Source: DAITQM01 sp036832975 | GTDB taxonomy: Bacteria > Pseudomonadota > Gammaproteobacteria > Xanthomonadales > Wenzhouxiangellaceae | NCBI GenBank assembly: GCA_036832975.1 | Contig: DAITQM010000036.1 | Location: forward strand, 1-20,283 | Length of the DNA: 20,283 bases | Reading direction: 5' to 3' | In this document: one piece after another, positions 6,697 through 15,412 of the stretch | How positions within the stretch are numbered: position 1 is the stretch's first letter | Layout of the letters: every line of letters starts with the position of its first letter | Made by a program: the position numbers and the translations under genes | The notes under the pieces: model-generated | Told to the model about the DNA's origin: nothing | Databases searched by the model: none | What the model saw: only the letters and a program-made list of their open reading frames with translations

Positions 6697-9228
6697 TTAC
6701 GGCCGGCGCAGCACGGCGAGCGGCGCACTGCCGACGGCACGGCGCAGTCCTAGCCAACCGGTGGCGGCGATGGCGACAAAACCGCCGATGACGGCGATCA
6801 GAAACAGTTCCGGTTGCGGCCGGTAAACGAGATCGAACCAGAAATAGCCGAGCGCGGCCCCGGCCAGCGTCGCGGCGAGCGCGCCGCTCAGGCCGGCGAT
6901 CGCGCCGAGCAGGCCGTATTCGAGGAGCACGCTCCGCCGGATAAAGGCGCGCGTCGCGCCCAGGGTTCTGAGAATTGCCGCTTCGCGTTGCCGTTCGCCG
7001 CGCGCCGCCTGCAAGGCGGCGATCAAAATCATCAGGCCGGCGGCCAGCGTCAACAAAAACACGATTCCGGCGGCTTGCGACGCTTGGCCGACGATGTCGC
7101 GCAACCGGTCGAGCAGGGCCGTGGTATCGAGGATGGTTACGTTCGGCCAACGCCGCGCCAGGCCGCTCAGTACCTCGCCGGCGGCGGCCGGCGGCAGGTA
7201 AAAACTGGTGATCCATTGGCGCGGCAGTTCACCGGCGGCGGCCGGATTCAAGACGATGAAGAAGTTGACCTGGAACGAATCCCAATCGACCTCACGGAAA
7301 CTGGTGATCCGGGCGGCGATTTCGATATCGCCGACTTTAAGGCCGAGGACGTCGCCGAGCATCAAGCGCATCGGTTCGGCCCAGGTCGTAGCGATCGACG
7401 CGGCGGGTAGTGGGTCGTCCGCCGCCCACCAACGCCCGGCACTGAGCGTATTGGCCGGCGGCAGAGTGGCGCGCCAGGAAAGATTGGTCGTGCCGCGCAG
7501 GCGGCTGGCGGCGAGCGGGTCGGGATAGTCCGCCGGGTCCGGCACGCGGCCGTTGATCGTCGTGATGCGACCGATGGCCAGCGGTTCGAGTACCGCACCG
7601 GCGACGCCGGCGGCAGTGAGGTAAGCCGCAACCTCGTCCGCCTGGGATGGTTGGATATTGAGCAGGAAATGATTCGGTGTCGCGGCCGGTAGTTCGAGCT
7701 GCCAGGTGCCGAGCAGGCCGTCACGGACCACGCCCAAGGCGAGCAGCGCGGCGATCCCGGCGGCGAGCGCCGCCGCCTGCAAGGCATAGGTCCGCGCCCG
7801 CCGGCGCAGCGTGCCGAGCGCGTAACGCAACGCGCCGCCGGTCGCCGGTCGTAAACGGCCGGCGACGGCGATCAAGGTGCGGGCGATCAGACTGAGCACG
7901 GCGATCAGCAGGACCGCCCCGGCGAGGACGGCGAACGACAAGGCCGGGTCGCCGCCGACGGCGGCGAGCAACAGCAGCGCAGCGAGCGCCGGTCCGTAGC
8001 GCGCCGGGTGAAAATGAAGGTCGTCGGCCGCGCTGTCGTGCAAGACGCGCCGCGGCGGGACGCGGCTGAGAGCCCAGATTTGCGGCAGCGCGAAACCCGC
8101 GGTCAGCGCCAGGAGATCGAGCGCGATCCACCCGAGCCCGGCCACACCCGGGGCCGGCAACGGGACGGCGAGCAGGCCGGCCAGCGCACCGGCCAGCCCG
8201 GCTTGGGTGGCGTAGCCGGCTGCCGTCCCGGCGGCGAGCGCCGCGCCGGCGGTGAGCATCAGTTTGCCGAGGTGGAGGCGCAAAATCGCCGGCCACGATT
8301 CGCCGAGACAACGCAGCAGGGCACAGGCGTTCTGCGCTTCTCGGGCATAGCGCTCGCTGGCCAACCAGACGGCGAGCGCGGCGAGCAGCACGGCGACGAG
8401 CGCCGCCAGGTCGAGATAGCGGCGCGTTTGGTCCACCGCCCGCGCCGCGCGGCCGCCGGCCTCGGCGGCGGTCTCGACCCGGATATCGGTCCCCAGCAGT
8501 GGCGCCGCCGCCTGCCGGAAGGCGGCCAGATTGGCCGCTTCGCCGGCGAGCAACAAGGCATGGTTCAAACGGCTGTCCGGACCGAGCAGACCGGCGGCGC
8601 GGGCCTCGTCGAGGCGCATCAGCAGGCGCGGCGCTAAACCGTAAAAGCCGCCGCCGCGATCCGGTTCGTGGCGCAAGACGGCACCCAGCGTGAAGCGCCG
8701 GTTGCCGATCTCGAGCGCCGCGCCCGGTTCGATGCCGAGCGCCGCCAGCACCCGCGGTTCGGCCCACACCGTAGCGGGTGCCGGCAATGCCCTGGTCTGG
8801 GTCGTCGTCCCGAACGGCAGGGTGCTGCGTTCGAGCATGCCGCGCAGCGGGTAGCCGTCGCCGGCCGCCTTGATCGAGACTAAGAGGCTCTCGTCGCCGG
8901 CGAATACCACGGTCGGAAATTCGACGGTCAACGCCGCGGTGAGCCCGTGTCGCGTGGCCAGCGTCGTGAGCGCCTCCGGCAGGGGTTGGCGCGCGCGCAG
9001 CACCAGATCGGCGGCCAGCCATTCCCCGGCCTGGGTATCGAGGGCCGCGGCGAGCCGCTTTCCGAACAGCGTCGTTGCGCCGAGCGCCGCGGTTGCCACG
9101 GTCAACGCCAGAAACAACGTGGTCAGCGCACTGCTCCGCCACTCGCTCAACCACCAGCGCCAGATCACGGCGAGCGTGTGAAACGCCCGCTTGACGCGGC
9201 CGGTGGGGGGTGCGGCGGAGCGGTTCAT
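6697..9228 (-). CDS. ybbP: ABC transporter permease, YbbP/FtsX family
   Basis: This 843-residue inner-membrane permease has an N-terminal membrane segment (about 33-54), a large periplasmic domain (about 55-265), and a group of membrane segments from about 266 to 480. A second periplasmic domain (about 490-705) and a C-terminal FtsX-type block of three to four segments (about 710-840, with QAARGERQREAAILRTLGAT) follow. This double-FtsX layout and size match E. coli YbbP (about 800 residues) rather than LolC/E. Its ATG overlaps the ybbA stop (ATGA), so the pair is coupled. The substrate is unknown; E. coli YbbAP is linked to export of hydrophobic molecules together with TesA, encoded divergently here as well. 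Confidence 0.9.
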   Translation of the reverse strand: MNRSAAPPTGRVKRAFHTLAVIWRWWLSEWRSSALTTLFLALTVATAALGATTLFGKRLAAALDTQAGEWLAADLVLRARQPLPEALTTLATRHGLTAALTVEFPTVVFAGDESLLVSIKAAGDGYPLRGMLERSTLPFGTTTQTRALPAPATVWAEPRVLAALGIEPGAALEIGNRRFTLGAVLRHEPDRGGGFYGLAPRLLMRLDEARAAGLLGPDSRLNHALLLAGEAANLAAFRQAAAPLLGTDIRVETAAEAGGRAARAVDQTRRYLDLAALVAVLLAALAVWLASERYAREAQNACALLRCLGESWPAILRLHLGKLMLTAGAALAAGTAAGYATQAGLAGALAGLLAVPLPAPGVAGLGWIALDLLALTAGFALPQIWALSRVPPRRVLHDSAADDLHFHPARYGPALAALLLLAAVGGDPALSFAVLAGAVLLIAVLSLIARTLIAVAGRLRPATGGALRYALGTLRRRARTYALQAAALAAGIAALLALGVVRDGLLGTWQLELPAATPNHFLLNIQPSQADEVAAYLTAAGVAGAVLEPLAIGRITTINGRVPDPADYPDPLAASRLRGTTNLSWRATLPPANTLSAGRWWAADDPLPAASIATTWAEPMRLMLGDVLGLKVGDIEIAARITSFREVDWDSFQVNFFIVLNPAAAGELPRQWITSFYLPPAAAGEVLSGLARRWPNVTILDTTALLDRLRDIVGQASQAAGIVFLLTLAAGLMILIAALQAARGERQREAAILRTLGATRAFIRRSVLLEYGLLGAIAGLSGALAATLAGAALGYFWFDLVYRPQPELFLIAVIGGFVAIAATGWLGLRRAVGSAPLAVLRRP

Positions 9229-9923
9229 GCAGTGACGGCGAGGCGTCCGTCTTCGAGAAGCAGGCGGCGGTCGCAGCGCGCCGCCAGCGTTTCGTCGTGG
9301 GTGACGAGCACCAGGCTGGTGCCGCCGGCGGCTTGCAGGTCGAACATCAGGTCGGCGATCTGACGTCCGGTGCGGCGGTCGAGGTTACCGGTCGGCTCGT
9401 CAGCGAGCAACAATAAAGGTGCGGTGCAGAAGGCGCGGGCGAGCGCCACGCGCTGCTGCTCGCCGCCGGACAATTCGCCGGGGAAATGCGCCGCCCGTGC
9501 CGCGAGGCCGACCTTGTCGAGCGCCGCCCAGGCACGCCCGGCGGCATCCGGCAGTCCGGCGACATCGAGCGCCAGGCGCACGTTGTCCAGTGCGTTCAGC
9601 GCCGGCAGCAGGTGGAAGGACTGAAATACAAAGCCGATCCGCCGGCGGCGCAATGCGGCGCGCTGATCTTCGTCGAGGGCGCCGAGGGCGGTGCCATCCA
9701 GTATGATATCGCCCGACGTGGCCCGTTCGAGGCCGGCGAGCAGGCCGAGCAGCGTCGATTTGCCCGAACCCGAAGCCCCCATGATGGCCACCGCTTCGCC
9801 GCGGGCCAGCGCAAAATCGACGCCGGCCAGAATTTCGAGATCGCGCCGTGCCCCGCCCACCGCCCGGGAAGCGACAGTCATGCCCAAACAGGAGCAACGC
9901 AAAATGAGGTTGCGGTCGTTCAT
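9225..9923 (-). CDS. ybbA: ABC transporter ATP-binding protein, YbbA-like
   Basis: This 232-residue ATPase subunit belongs to the MacB/LolD-like group. It has Walker A GASGSGKST (49-57), Q-loop Q101, signature LSGGEQQR (151-158), Walker B LLLADEP (171-177) and H-loop His209 (VTHDE). It energises the YbbP permease encoded immediately downstream. I chose the ATG at 9923 because AAAGG sits seven bases upstream and the N-terminus (NLILRCSCLGMTV) aligns with the first beta-strand of related proteins. An ATG at 9881 is the alternative but would remove that strand. With the 9923 start the gene overlaps the divergent tesA start by 20 bases. Confidence 0.92.
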   Translation of the reverse strand: MNDRNLILRCSCLGMTVASRAVGGARRDLEILAGVDFALARGEAVAIMGASGSGKSTLLGLLAGLERATSGDIILDGTALGALDEDQRAALRRRRIGFVFQSFHLLPALNALDNVRLALDVAGLPDAAGRAWAALDKVGLAARAAHFPGELSGGEQQRVALARAFCTAPLLLLADEPTGNLDRRTGRQIADLMFDLQAAGGTSLVLVTHDETLAARCDRRLLLEDGRLAVTA

Positions 9924-10599
9924 CTACGTACCTTTGTTGTTTGCCGCCGGGACGGCTGCAGCCCAGGACAGCTTGCCACGGGGCGACGCTGCACAAGACA
10001 GACCCGAAAAAATCCTGCTGGTTCTCGGCGACAGCCTGAGCGCGGCACACCAGATCGGCGAAGCCGAGGGTTGGGTGAGCTTGTTGCAGCGCCGGATCGA
10101 GCAGCGTGCCGGGCGTCGCGCGACGCCTTGGCGGGTGGTCAACGCCAGCATTCCCGGCGAAACTTCGGACGGCGGTCTGGCGCGTTGCACGTCGCTGTTC
10201 GCCCGTTACCGCCCCGCCATCCTGGTCCTCGAACTCGGCGCCAACGACGGCCTGCGCGGTTTGCCGCCCAAGCGTGTGCAGCGCAACCTGGCGATGATCA
10301 TCGAAGCGGCGGCCGAGCAGGGCACCGAGACGGTGCTGGTCGGCATCCGGCTGCCGGCCAATTACGGGGAAGTGTATCGGGATCGCTTCGAGGCGGTCTA
10401 CGCCGCCCTCGCCGAGCATTACGGCCTGCCGCTGGTGCCGTTCCTGCTCGCCGGGGTCGCCGATCATGCCGAATGGATGCAGGCCGACGGCCTCCATCCG
10501 ACCGCCGAGGCGCAACCCCGGTTGCTCGACAACGTCTGGCCGTCGCTTGCCCCGCTGCTCGAGGCGCCGGCGGATGCCGGTGGCGCCGGCCGCCGCTGA
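9904..10599 (+). CDS. tesA: Periplasmic SGNH/GDSL esterase, TesA-like
   Basis: This 231-residue acyl-CoA thioesterase I / lysophospholipase / arylesterase family member has an N-terminal signal peptide (about 1-21, ending AAAQD). The SGNH blocks are present: GDSLS with nucleophile S44, the glycine region SIPGETSDGG (82-91), GAND with N114, and DGLHP with D195 and H198 as the remaining catalytic residues. It therefore should hydrolyse acyl esters or thioesters in the periplasm. AGGAG at 9890-9894, nine bases before the ATG at 9904, decides the start; an upstream in-frame ATG at 9880 has no such site. The divergent position next to ybbA-ybbP repeats the E. coli order. The 3' end overlaps the proposed hrpA start by 26 bases. 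Confidence 0.94.
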   Translation: MRLRSFIYVPLLFAAGTAAAQDSLPRGDAAQDRPEKILLVLGDSLSAAHQIGEAEGWVSLLQRRIEQRAGRRATPWRVVNASIPGETSDGGLARCTSLFARYRPAILVLELGANDGLRGLPPKRVQRNLAMIIEAAAEQGTETVLVGIRLPANYGEVYRDRFEAVYAALAEHYGLPLVPFLLAGVADHAEWMQADGLHPTAEAQPRLLDNVWPSLAPLLEAPADAGGAGRR

Positions 10600-13500
10600 A
10601 CCAAAGGCGGGCGCGGCGCACCGGCCCGGACGCCTCATCGCCGCCTGGGGCTTGGCGCCCGGCGATGTGGCGCAGGTCGAGTGGGCGCATTTTTGCCGCC
10701 GTCTCGCCCGCCGCCGGCCCCTCGAGGCGACCGAACTCGACGATTGGCGCCGGCGCTTGGTCGAGTCGGCGGCCGCGGTCGGCGCGCGCCGCGCCGCGCT
10801 GCCGGCCCTCGCTTTCCCCGCCGATTTGCCGATCAGTGCGCGCCGTGACGATATTATCGCCGCCGTCGAGCGGCATCCGGTCGTCATCGTCGCCGGCGAT
10901 ACCGGCTCGGGAAAATCGACCCAGTTGCCTAAACTATGTCTGGCTGCGGGACGCGGGGCGCGCGGCGTCATCGCCTGCACGCAGCCCAGACGGCTGGCGG
11001 CCCGCAGCCTGGCGGCACGGGTCGCCGAAGAACTCGGCGTCGCACCCGGCGGTCTCGTCGGCTATCAGGTGCGCTTCAAGGACCGCAGCACGCCCGCGAC
11101 CCAGGTCAAATTCGTCACCGACGGCATCCTGCTCGCCGCCATCGCCGGCGATCGCCAGTTAGACGCCTACGATACGATCATCGTCGATGAAGCCCACGAG
11201 CGCAGTCTCAATATAGATTTTCTGCTTGGATATCTAAAACAACTTCTGCCCCGCAGGCCCGATCTGAAATTGATCGTCACCTCGGCGACGATCGATACGG
11301 CGCGTTTCGCGGCGCACTTCGATGGCGCGCCGGTGATCGCGGTCGAGGGTCGCACGTATCCGGTCGAGGTGCGCTATCGGCCGCCGGCCGAGGCCGAGGA
11401 CGCCGGACAGCCGCGCACCATCGCCGCCGCCGTCGACGAACTCGGAGCGCTCGACCCGCGCGGCGATATCCTGGTGTTTCTGAGCGGCGAGCGTGAAATC
11501 CACGACACCGCCGATTTTCTGCGCCGCCGGAATTTCCGGCATACCGAAATCCTGCCGCTCTATGCCCGGCTCGGCGACGCCGCCCAGCAACGCATTTTCC
11601 ACCCCGGTGCGGCGCGGCGCATCGTCCTGGCCACCAACGTTGCCGAAACCTCGCTGACCGTGCCGCGCATCCGCTTCGTCATCGACTCCGGGCGGGCGCG
11701 CGTTTCTCGTTATTCGCAACGCTCGCGGTTGCAACGCTTGCCGGTCGAGGCCGTGTCGCAGGCCAGCGCCGAGCAGCGCGCCGGACGCTGCGGCCGACTC
11801 GGACCGGGGGTTTGCATCCGCCTGTACAGTGCCGACGATTTCGCCGCCCGCCCGCCGTTCACCGAACCCGAAATCCTCCGCACCTCGCTGGCCGGCGTGA
11901 TCCTCAGGCTCGCGGCGCTCGGTCTCGGCGAGGTCGAGGCGTTTCCGTTCATCGAGCCGCCGCCCCGGGCGATGGTGACCGACGCCTATCACCAGTTGTT
12001 CGAGCTGCACGCCGTCGATCGTGACCGCCGGCTGACACCGCTCGGCCGGCGGTTGGCGCGCTTGCCGATCGACGTCCGGTTGGGCCGCATGCTGCTCGCC
12101 GCCGAGGATCTTTGCTGCTTGCACGACGTGTTGATCCTGGCCGCGGCGCTCGCCGTGCCCGATCCGCGCCTCCGGCCGCTCGATGCCCAGCAGGCGGCCG
12201 ACGAGGCGCATGCTCGATTCAACGATCCGGCATCCGATTTCGCCGCCTTGCTGAAGCTTTGGCGCTGGGCCGGCGAACAACGCCGCGAATTCGGCGCCGC
12301 GGCGTATCGCCGTGCGCTGGAGCGTGCTTTTCTGGCGCCGCAGCGGATCCGCGAATGGCAGGATTTGCGCCATCAACTCGCCGAATTGTGTCTGGCGGCC
12401 GGGATGACGATCGATGCTAAACCGGCTTCCGGCGCGGCGCTCCACGAGGCGCTGCTCAGCGGCCTGATCGGCCAGATCGGCCGCCTGGACGAAGAAAATG
12501 GCGATTACCTCGGGGCGCGCGGCCGGCGCTTCCAGCTTTTCCCGGGGTCGGGTCTGGCGCGCGGCAAGGCGCAGTGGGTGATGTGCGCCGAAATCGTCGA
12601 AACGGCTAAAGTGTACGGCCGGACGGCGGCGGCGATCGAGGCGGCGATGATCGAACGGCGTGGCGCTCATCTGCTGCGCTACCGGTATTTCGATCCGTAC
12701 TGGGACGACCGCCGCGGCCGGGTGATGGGTTACGCCCAGGTGACGCTGTACGGCCTGACGCTGGCCGAACGCCGCCGCGTCCATTACGCCCCGCACGATC
12801 CGGAAAGCGCCCGCGCCGTGTTTCTCGAACAGGCCGTCGTGACCGGCGCTGTACAGCCCGCGGCACCGTTTGTCGCGGCCAACCGCGAAACCCTCGCCGC
12901 CCTCGAAGCCATCGAACAGCGCCGGCGACGGCGCGGCATCGTGCCGGACGAGTCCGAGAAAATCGCTTTTTTCGCCGCCGTGGTGCCGTCCGGGGTCGTC
13001 GATCGTGCCACCTTCAAGACTTGGTACGAAGCCGGCGGCGCGGCGCGCGATCGGGCCTTGCGTTATCCCGCCGCCTGGCTCGAAAAGGCGCAGGCCGCCG
13101 AACTCGCCGATTTCCCCGAAACGCTCGAATTTCACGGCCGGCGGTTCACACTGCATTACCGTTTCGCGCCGGGCGCGGACGACGACGGGGTGACGATCGA
13201 CGTTCCCCTGACGGCCTTGAACCGGATCGCGGCTGAGGATCTGGAATGGCTCGTCCCCGGCCTGCTGCGTGAGAAAATCGCGGCGCTGATCGGCACGCTG
13301 CCCAAGCCGCTGCGCCGCGCCTTGAGCCCGGCCGGCGAGTTCGCGCTGGCCCTGATCGAACGGTTCGAGGACAACCGCAGCGGTACGCCGGATCGACAGT
13401 GCGGTTCGCTGCTCGCTGCCGTCGCCCGCGAGGCTGGAGCGATCGTCGGCCGCGACGTTGCCACCGCCGACTTTGCCGTGACACGCCTCGCTGCTTATTT

Positions 13501-14470
13501 AACGATGAATATCCGGGTACTCGCCGACGACGGCAACACCATTGCCGAAAGCCGTGACCTGGCCACGCTGCAACACCGCTTCGGACAGCGCGCCCGGCAG
13601 GCACTCCACGCCACGGCGGGCGCCCAGTGGCGACGCGATGGTCTCGAGCAATGGGATTTCGGCGCCTTGCCCGAGACAGTGACCACCGCCGACGGCCTGC
13701 CGGCCTGGCCGGCCCTGACCGCCGGCGACGGCGCTGCGGGCTTGCGTCTCTATGACGATCGCGCAGAAGCCGAAATCGAGCACGCCGCCGGTCTGGCCCA
13801 GTTGCTGACCGGCGCGCTTAATAAAGAGATGCGCTACCTGGCCAAACTGCCGGACCGCGTAACGGTCATCGAGGCTGGGACGCTTGGCGGCTTGGCCGCG
13901 CTGGTCGCCGACCTGGCGGCACAAATCGCCGGCGAAGTGATCGCCGATCCATGGCAAGTACGCGATCCGAAGGCGTTCGCGGCGGCGCTCGATAAGGTGC
14001 GCCGCGAGATCGTGCCGCGCGGCGCGCCGCGCCTCGAGGCGCTCGCCGTGGTGCTCGACAGGCGGCGCCAGATTCGCGGCCGGATGGCGGCCATCCACCG
14101 TCTTTCGCCGCCCGCTGCCGCCGATATCGCCAGCCAGTTGGACGATCTCATTTATCCCGGTTTCCTCGGCGAGATCGACGGCGAACGGTTCGCCGAATAT
14201 CCGCGCTATCTCGAAGGCATCATCCGCCGGCTCGATCGTCTGCCGTCCAACCCGGCGCGCGACGCCGCCCGGCTCGCCGAGATCGACCCCTGGTGGCGAA
14301 AATACTTCGACCATTTCCAGACCCACGGCTACAGTGCCGAACTCGACACCTACCGCTGGCTTATCGAGGAATACCGCATCTCGCTGTTCGCGCAACCGAT
14401 GAAAACCCTCCACCCCGTCTCCGCCAAACGCCTCGCCGCTGCGTGGCAAGCGGTCCTGTCCAGCGGCTAA
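10574..14470 (+). CDS. hrpA: ATP-dependent RNA helicase HrpA
   Basis: This 1298-residue DEAH-box helicase is essentially the size of E. coli HrpA (1300), which resolves stalled or colliding ribosomes. Motif I is GDTGSGKST (108-116), motif II DEAH (205-208) and motif III SAT (237-239). A helicase C part carries LATNVAETSLTVP and QRAGRCGR, followed by HA2/winged-helix and OB-like regions, and a long C-terminal part corresponding to DUF3418. The ATG at 10574 lies inside the tesA 3' end, with GAGG nine bases upstream. It makes the N-terminus about 25 residues longer before motif I than in E. coli, so an internal start such as the GTG at 10667 is possible. The frame is open further upstream only as an overlap with tesA. 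Confidence 0.95.
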   Translation: MPVAPAAAEPKAGAAHRPGRLIAAWGLAPGDVAQVEWAHFCRRLARRRPLEATELDDWRRRLVESAAAVGARRAALPALAFPADLPISARRDDIIAAVERHPVVIVAGDTGSGKSTQLPKLCLAAGRGARGVIACTQPRRLAARSLAARVAEELGVAPGGLVGYQVRFKDRSTPATQVKFVTDGILLAAIAGDRQLDAYDTIIVDEAHERSLNIDFLLGYLKQLLPRRPDLKLIVTSATIDTARFAAHFDGAPVIAVEGRTYPVEVRYRPPAEAEDAGQPRTIAAAVDELGALDPRGDILVFLSGEREIHDTADFLRRRNFRHTEILPLYARLGDAAQQRIFHPGAARRIVLATNVAETSLTVPRIRFVIDSGRARVSRYSQRSRLQRLPVEAVSQASAEQRAGRCGRLGPGVCIRLYSADDFAARPPFTEPEILRTSLAGVILRLAALGLGEVEAFPFIEPPPRAMVTDAYHQLFELHAVDRDRRLTPLGRRLARLPIDVRLGRMLLAAEDLCCLHDVLILAAALAVPDPRLRPLDAQQAADEAHARFNDPASDFAALLKLWRWAGEQRREFGAAAYRRALERAFLAPQRIREWQDLRHQLAELCLAAGMTIDAKPASGAALHEALLSGLIGQIGRLDEENGDYLGARGRRFQLFPGSGLARGKAQWVMCAEIVETAKVYGRTAAAIEAAMIERRGAHLLRYRYFDPYWDDRRGRVMGYAQVTLYGLTLAERRRVHYAPHDPESARAVFLEQAVVTGAVQPAAPFVAANRETLAALEAIEQRRRRRGIVPDESEKIAFFAAVVPSGVVDRATFKTWYEAGGAARDRALRYPAAWLEKAQAAELADFPETLEFHGRRFTLHYRFAPGADDDGVTIDVPLTALNRIAAEDLEWLVPGLLREKIAALIGTLPKPLRRALSPAGEFALALIERFEDNRSGTPDRQCGSLLAAVAREAGAIVGRDVATADFAVTRLAAYLTMNIRVLADDGNTIAESRDLATLQHRFGQRARQALHATAGAQWRRDGLEQWDFGALPETVTTADGLPAWPALTAGDGAAGLRLYDDRAEAEIEHAAGLAQLLTGALNKEMRYLAKLPDRVTVIEAGTLGGLAALVADLAAQIAGEVIADPWQVRDPKAFAAALDKVRREIVPRGAPRLEALAVVLDRRRQIRGRMAAIHRLSPPAAADIASQLDDLIYPGFLGEIDGERFAEYPRYLEGIIRRLDRLPSNPARDAARLAEIDPWWRKYFDHFQTHGYSAELDTYRWLIEEYRISLFAQPMKTLHPVSAKRLAAAWQAVLSSG

Positions 14471-14474
14471 CCCC

Positions 14475-14553
14475 GCCCCCTCCCCGACCCCCCCCCGCAA
14501 GCGGGGGAGGGGGAATTTGGAACACCCTTCCTCGCATGTGGGGGAGGGAGGGT
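14475..14553. repeat. GC-rich palindromic repeat element, decayed copy 2
   Basis: Just after the hrpA stop, a C-rich run leads into the core GCAAGC flanked by C and G tracts (hairpin around 14491-14512). About 25 bases later a degenerate second palindrome centred near 14533 follows, ending in a purine-rich GGGGGAGGGAGGG run. The layout (C-rich left end, G-rich right end, two hairpins) is that of the elements at 662-875 and 19620-19779, but it is shorter and imperfect. It could act as a transcription barrier for hrpA, though no T-tract follows. Confidence 0.65.
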
Positions 14554-14563
14554 AAATCCAGTC

Positions 14564-14593
14564 AGTCACGGATCCGGTAGTCACGGATCCGGT
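14564..14593. repeat. Perfect 15-bp tandem duplication
   Basis: AGTCACGGATCCGGT occurs twice, head to tail, at 14564-14578 and 14579-14593, with a further partial AGTC just before. Each unit contains the 8-bp palindrome CGGATCCG. It lies between the decayed repeat element and plsC, about 50 bases before the plsC start. Its function is unknown; replication slippage is a simple origin. Confidence 0.85.
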
Positions 14594-14644
14594 TTGCCGG
14601 GCTTGGTCGTTCTCCGGCCGGCTTTTGGGGTAGCATGGCGGCCC

Positions 14645-15412
14645 ATGTCTGCGACGATGACACCGGTGATGGCGCGTCTGGCTGCCTTCGGCGGCCTGCT
14701 TTGGGGCCATACGTTGTATGCACTTTTGGCGCTCGCCGCCACGGCGCTGGCGGCGCTGGCGGCACTGCTTTTCGCGCCGCTGCTCGGCGCCGAACGGGGT
14801 GGGCGGTGGATTGTTCGGCCGTGGGCCTTTTTACTGACCGCGACGCTGCCGGTCCGGGTCCGGATGCGCGGCGCTTGGCCGATCGCATCGACCGGCGCGA
14901 TCGTCGTTGCCGTCAATCATCAGAGCCAGTTCGATGTGCCGGTGCTTTATCGCTGGTTGCGCCGCGACTTGCGCTGGGTGATGAAGCAGGAGGTGATGAA
15001 CATCCCGCTGGTCGGCCGCGGCGCAAGTGCGCTCGGCCATATCGCGATCGATCGCAACGCTGGTGCCGATGCCCGGCGCCGGATCAAGGAAAAGCTCGCG
15101 TCGTTCCCGGCCGGTGTCGGCTTGTTGTTTTTCGCCGAAGGAACACGCAGCCGCGACGGCCGCGTCCTGCCGTTCAAAAGCGGGGCGTTCCGGATCGCGA
15201 TCGAACAAGGCCTGCCGCTGGTCCCCGTGGCGATCGCCGGGACGCGGCGGGTGTTTCCGCCGGGCGCTTTCGGACTCAAGCCGGGCGAGGTGACGATCAC
15301 CGTCCACGAGCCGATCGAGACGGCCGGGCTCGGCGAAGACGACATCAAAGCGCTGCGTGACCGCGTGCAGCGCTGGGTCGCCTCACAAGTGGAGAGAGCC
15401 GATGCGGATTGA
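14645..15412 (+). CDS. plsC: 1-acyl-sn-glycerol-3-phosphate acyltransferase
   Basis: This 255-residue PlsC-family enzyme acylates lysophosphatidic acid to phosphatidic acid at the inner membrane. Hydrophobic segments lie at about residues 12-45 and 60-72. The acyltransferase motifs are NHQSQFD (HX4D, H92 and D97), the region near VGRGASALGHIAIDR, FAEGTRS (EGTR, 165-168), and VPVAIAGTRRVFPPG. The start at 14645 is the most upstream sensible ATG, and an in-frame ATG at 14657 is an alternative; neither has a strong ribosome-binding site. The gene overlaps the next by 11 bases and heads a three-gene operon. The acyltransferase class is certain, while exact substrate preference is not shown by sequence. 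Confidence 0.92.
   Translation: MSATMTPVMARLAAFGGLLWGHTLYALLALAATALAALAALLFAPLLGAERGGRWIVRPWAFLLTATLPVRVRMRGAWPIASTGAIVVAVNHQSQFDVPVLYRWLRRDLRWVMKQEVMNIPLVGRGASALGHIAIDRNAGADARRRIKEKLASFPAGVGLLFFAEGTRSRDGRVLPFKSGAFRIAIEQGLPLVPVAIAGTRRVFPPGAFGLKPGEVTITVHEPIETAGLGEDDIKALRDRVQRWVASQVERADAD

Noticed and set aside
6661..6700. Possible TPP-riboswitch-like or terminator sequence after ybbP
   Set aside because: Only a short CCTGATCCAGG palindrome is present; the conserved thi-box elements and a T-tract are lacking. An FNR-type box fits the spacing better.
9400..10980. Minus-strand frame of 526 codons across ybbA, tesA and hrpA
   Set aside because: It crosses three well-defined genes in other frames, including the divergent start region, and contains no consistent domain.
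11234..13156. Long open frame (640 codons) on the minus strand inside hrpA
   Set aside because: It is antisense to a well-supported helicase gene, has the composition expected of a GC-rich complementary frame (many Arg, Gly, Ala) and shows no domain motif.
14635..15360. Alternative frame starting ATGGCGGCCC over plsC
   Set aside because: The acyltransferase motifs HX4D and EGTR lie in the other frame (start 14645); this frame gives an Arg-rich product without motifs.
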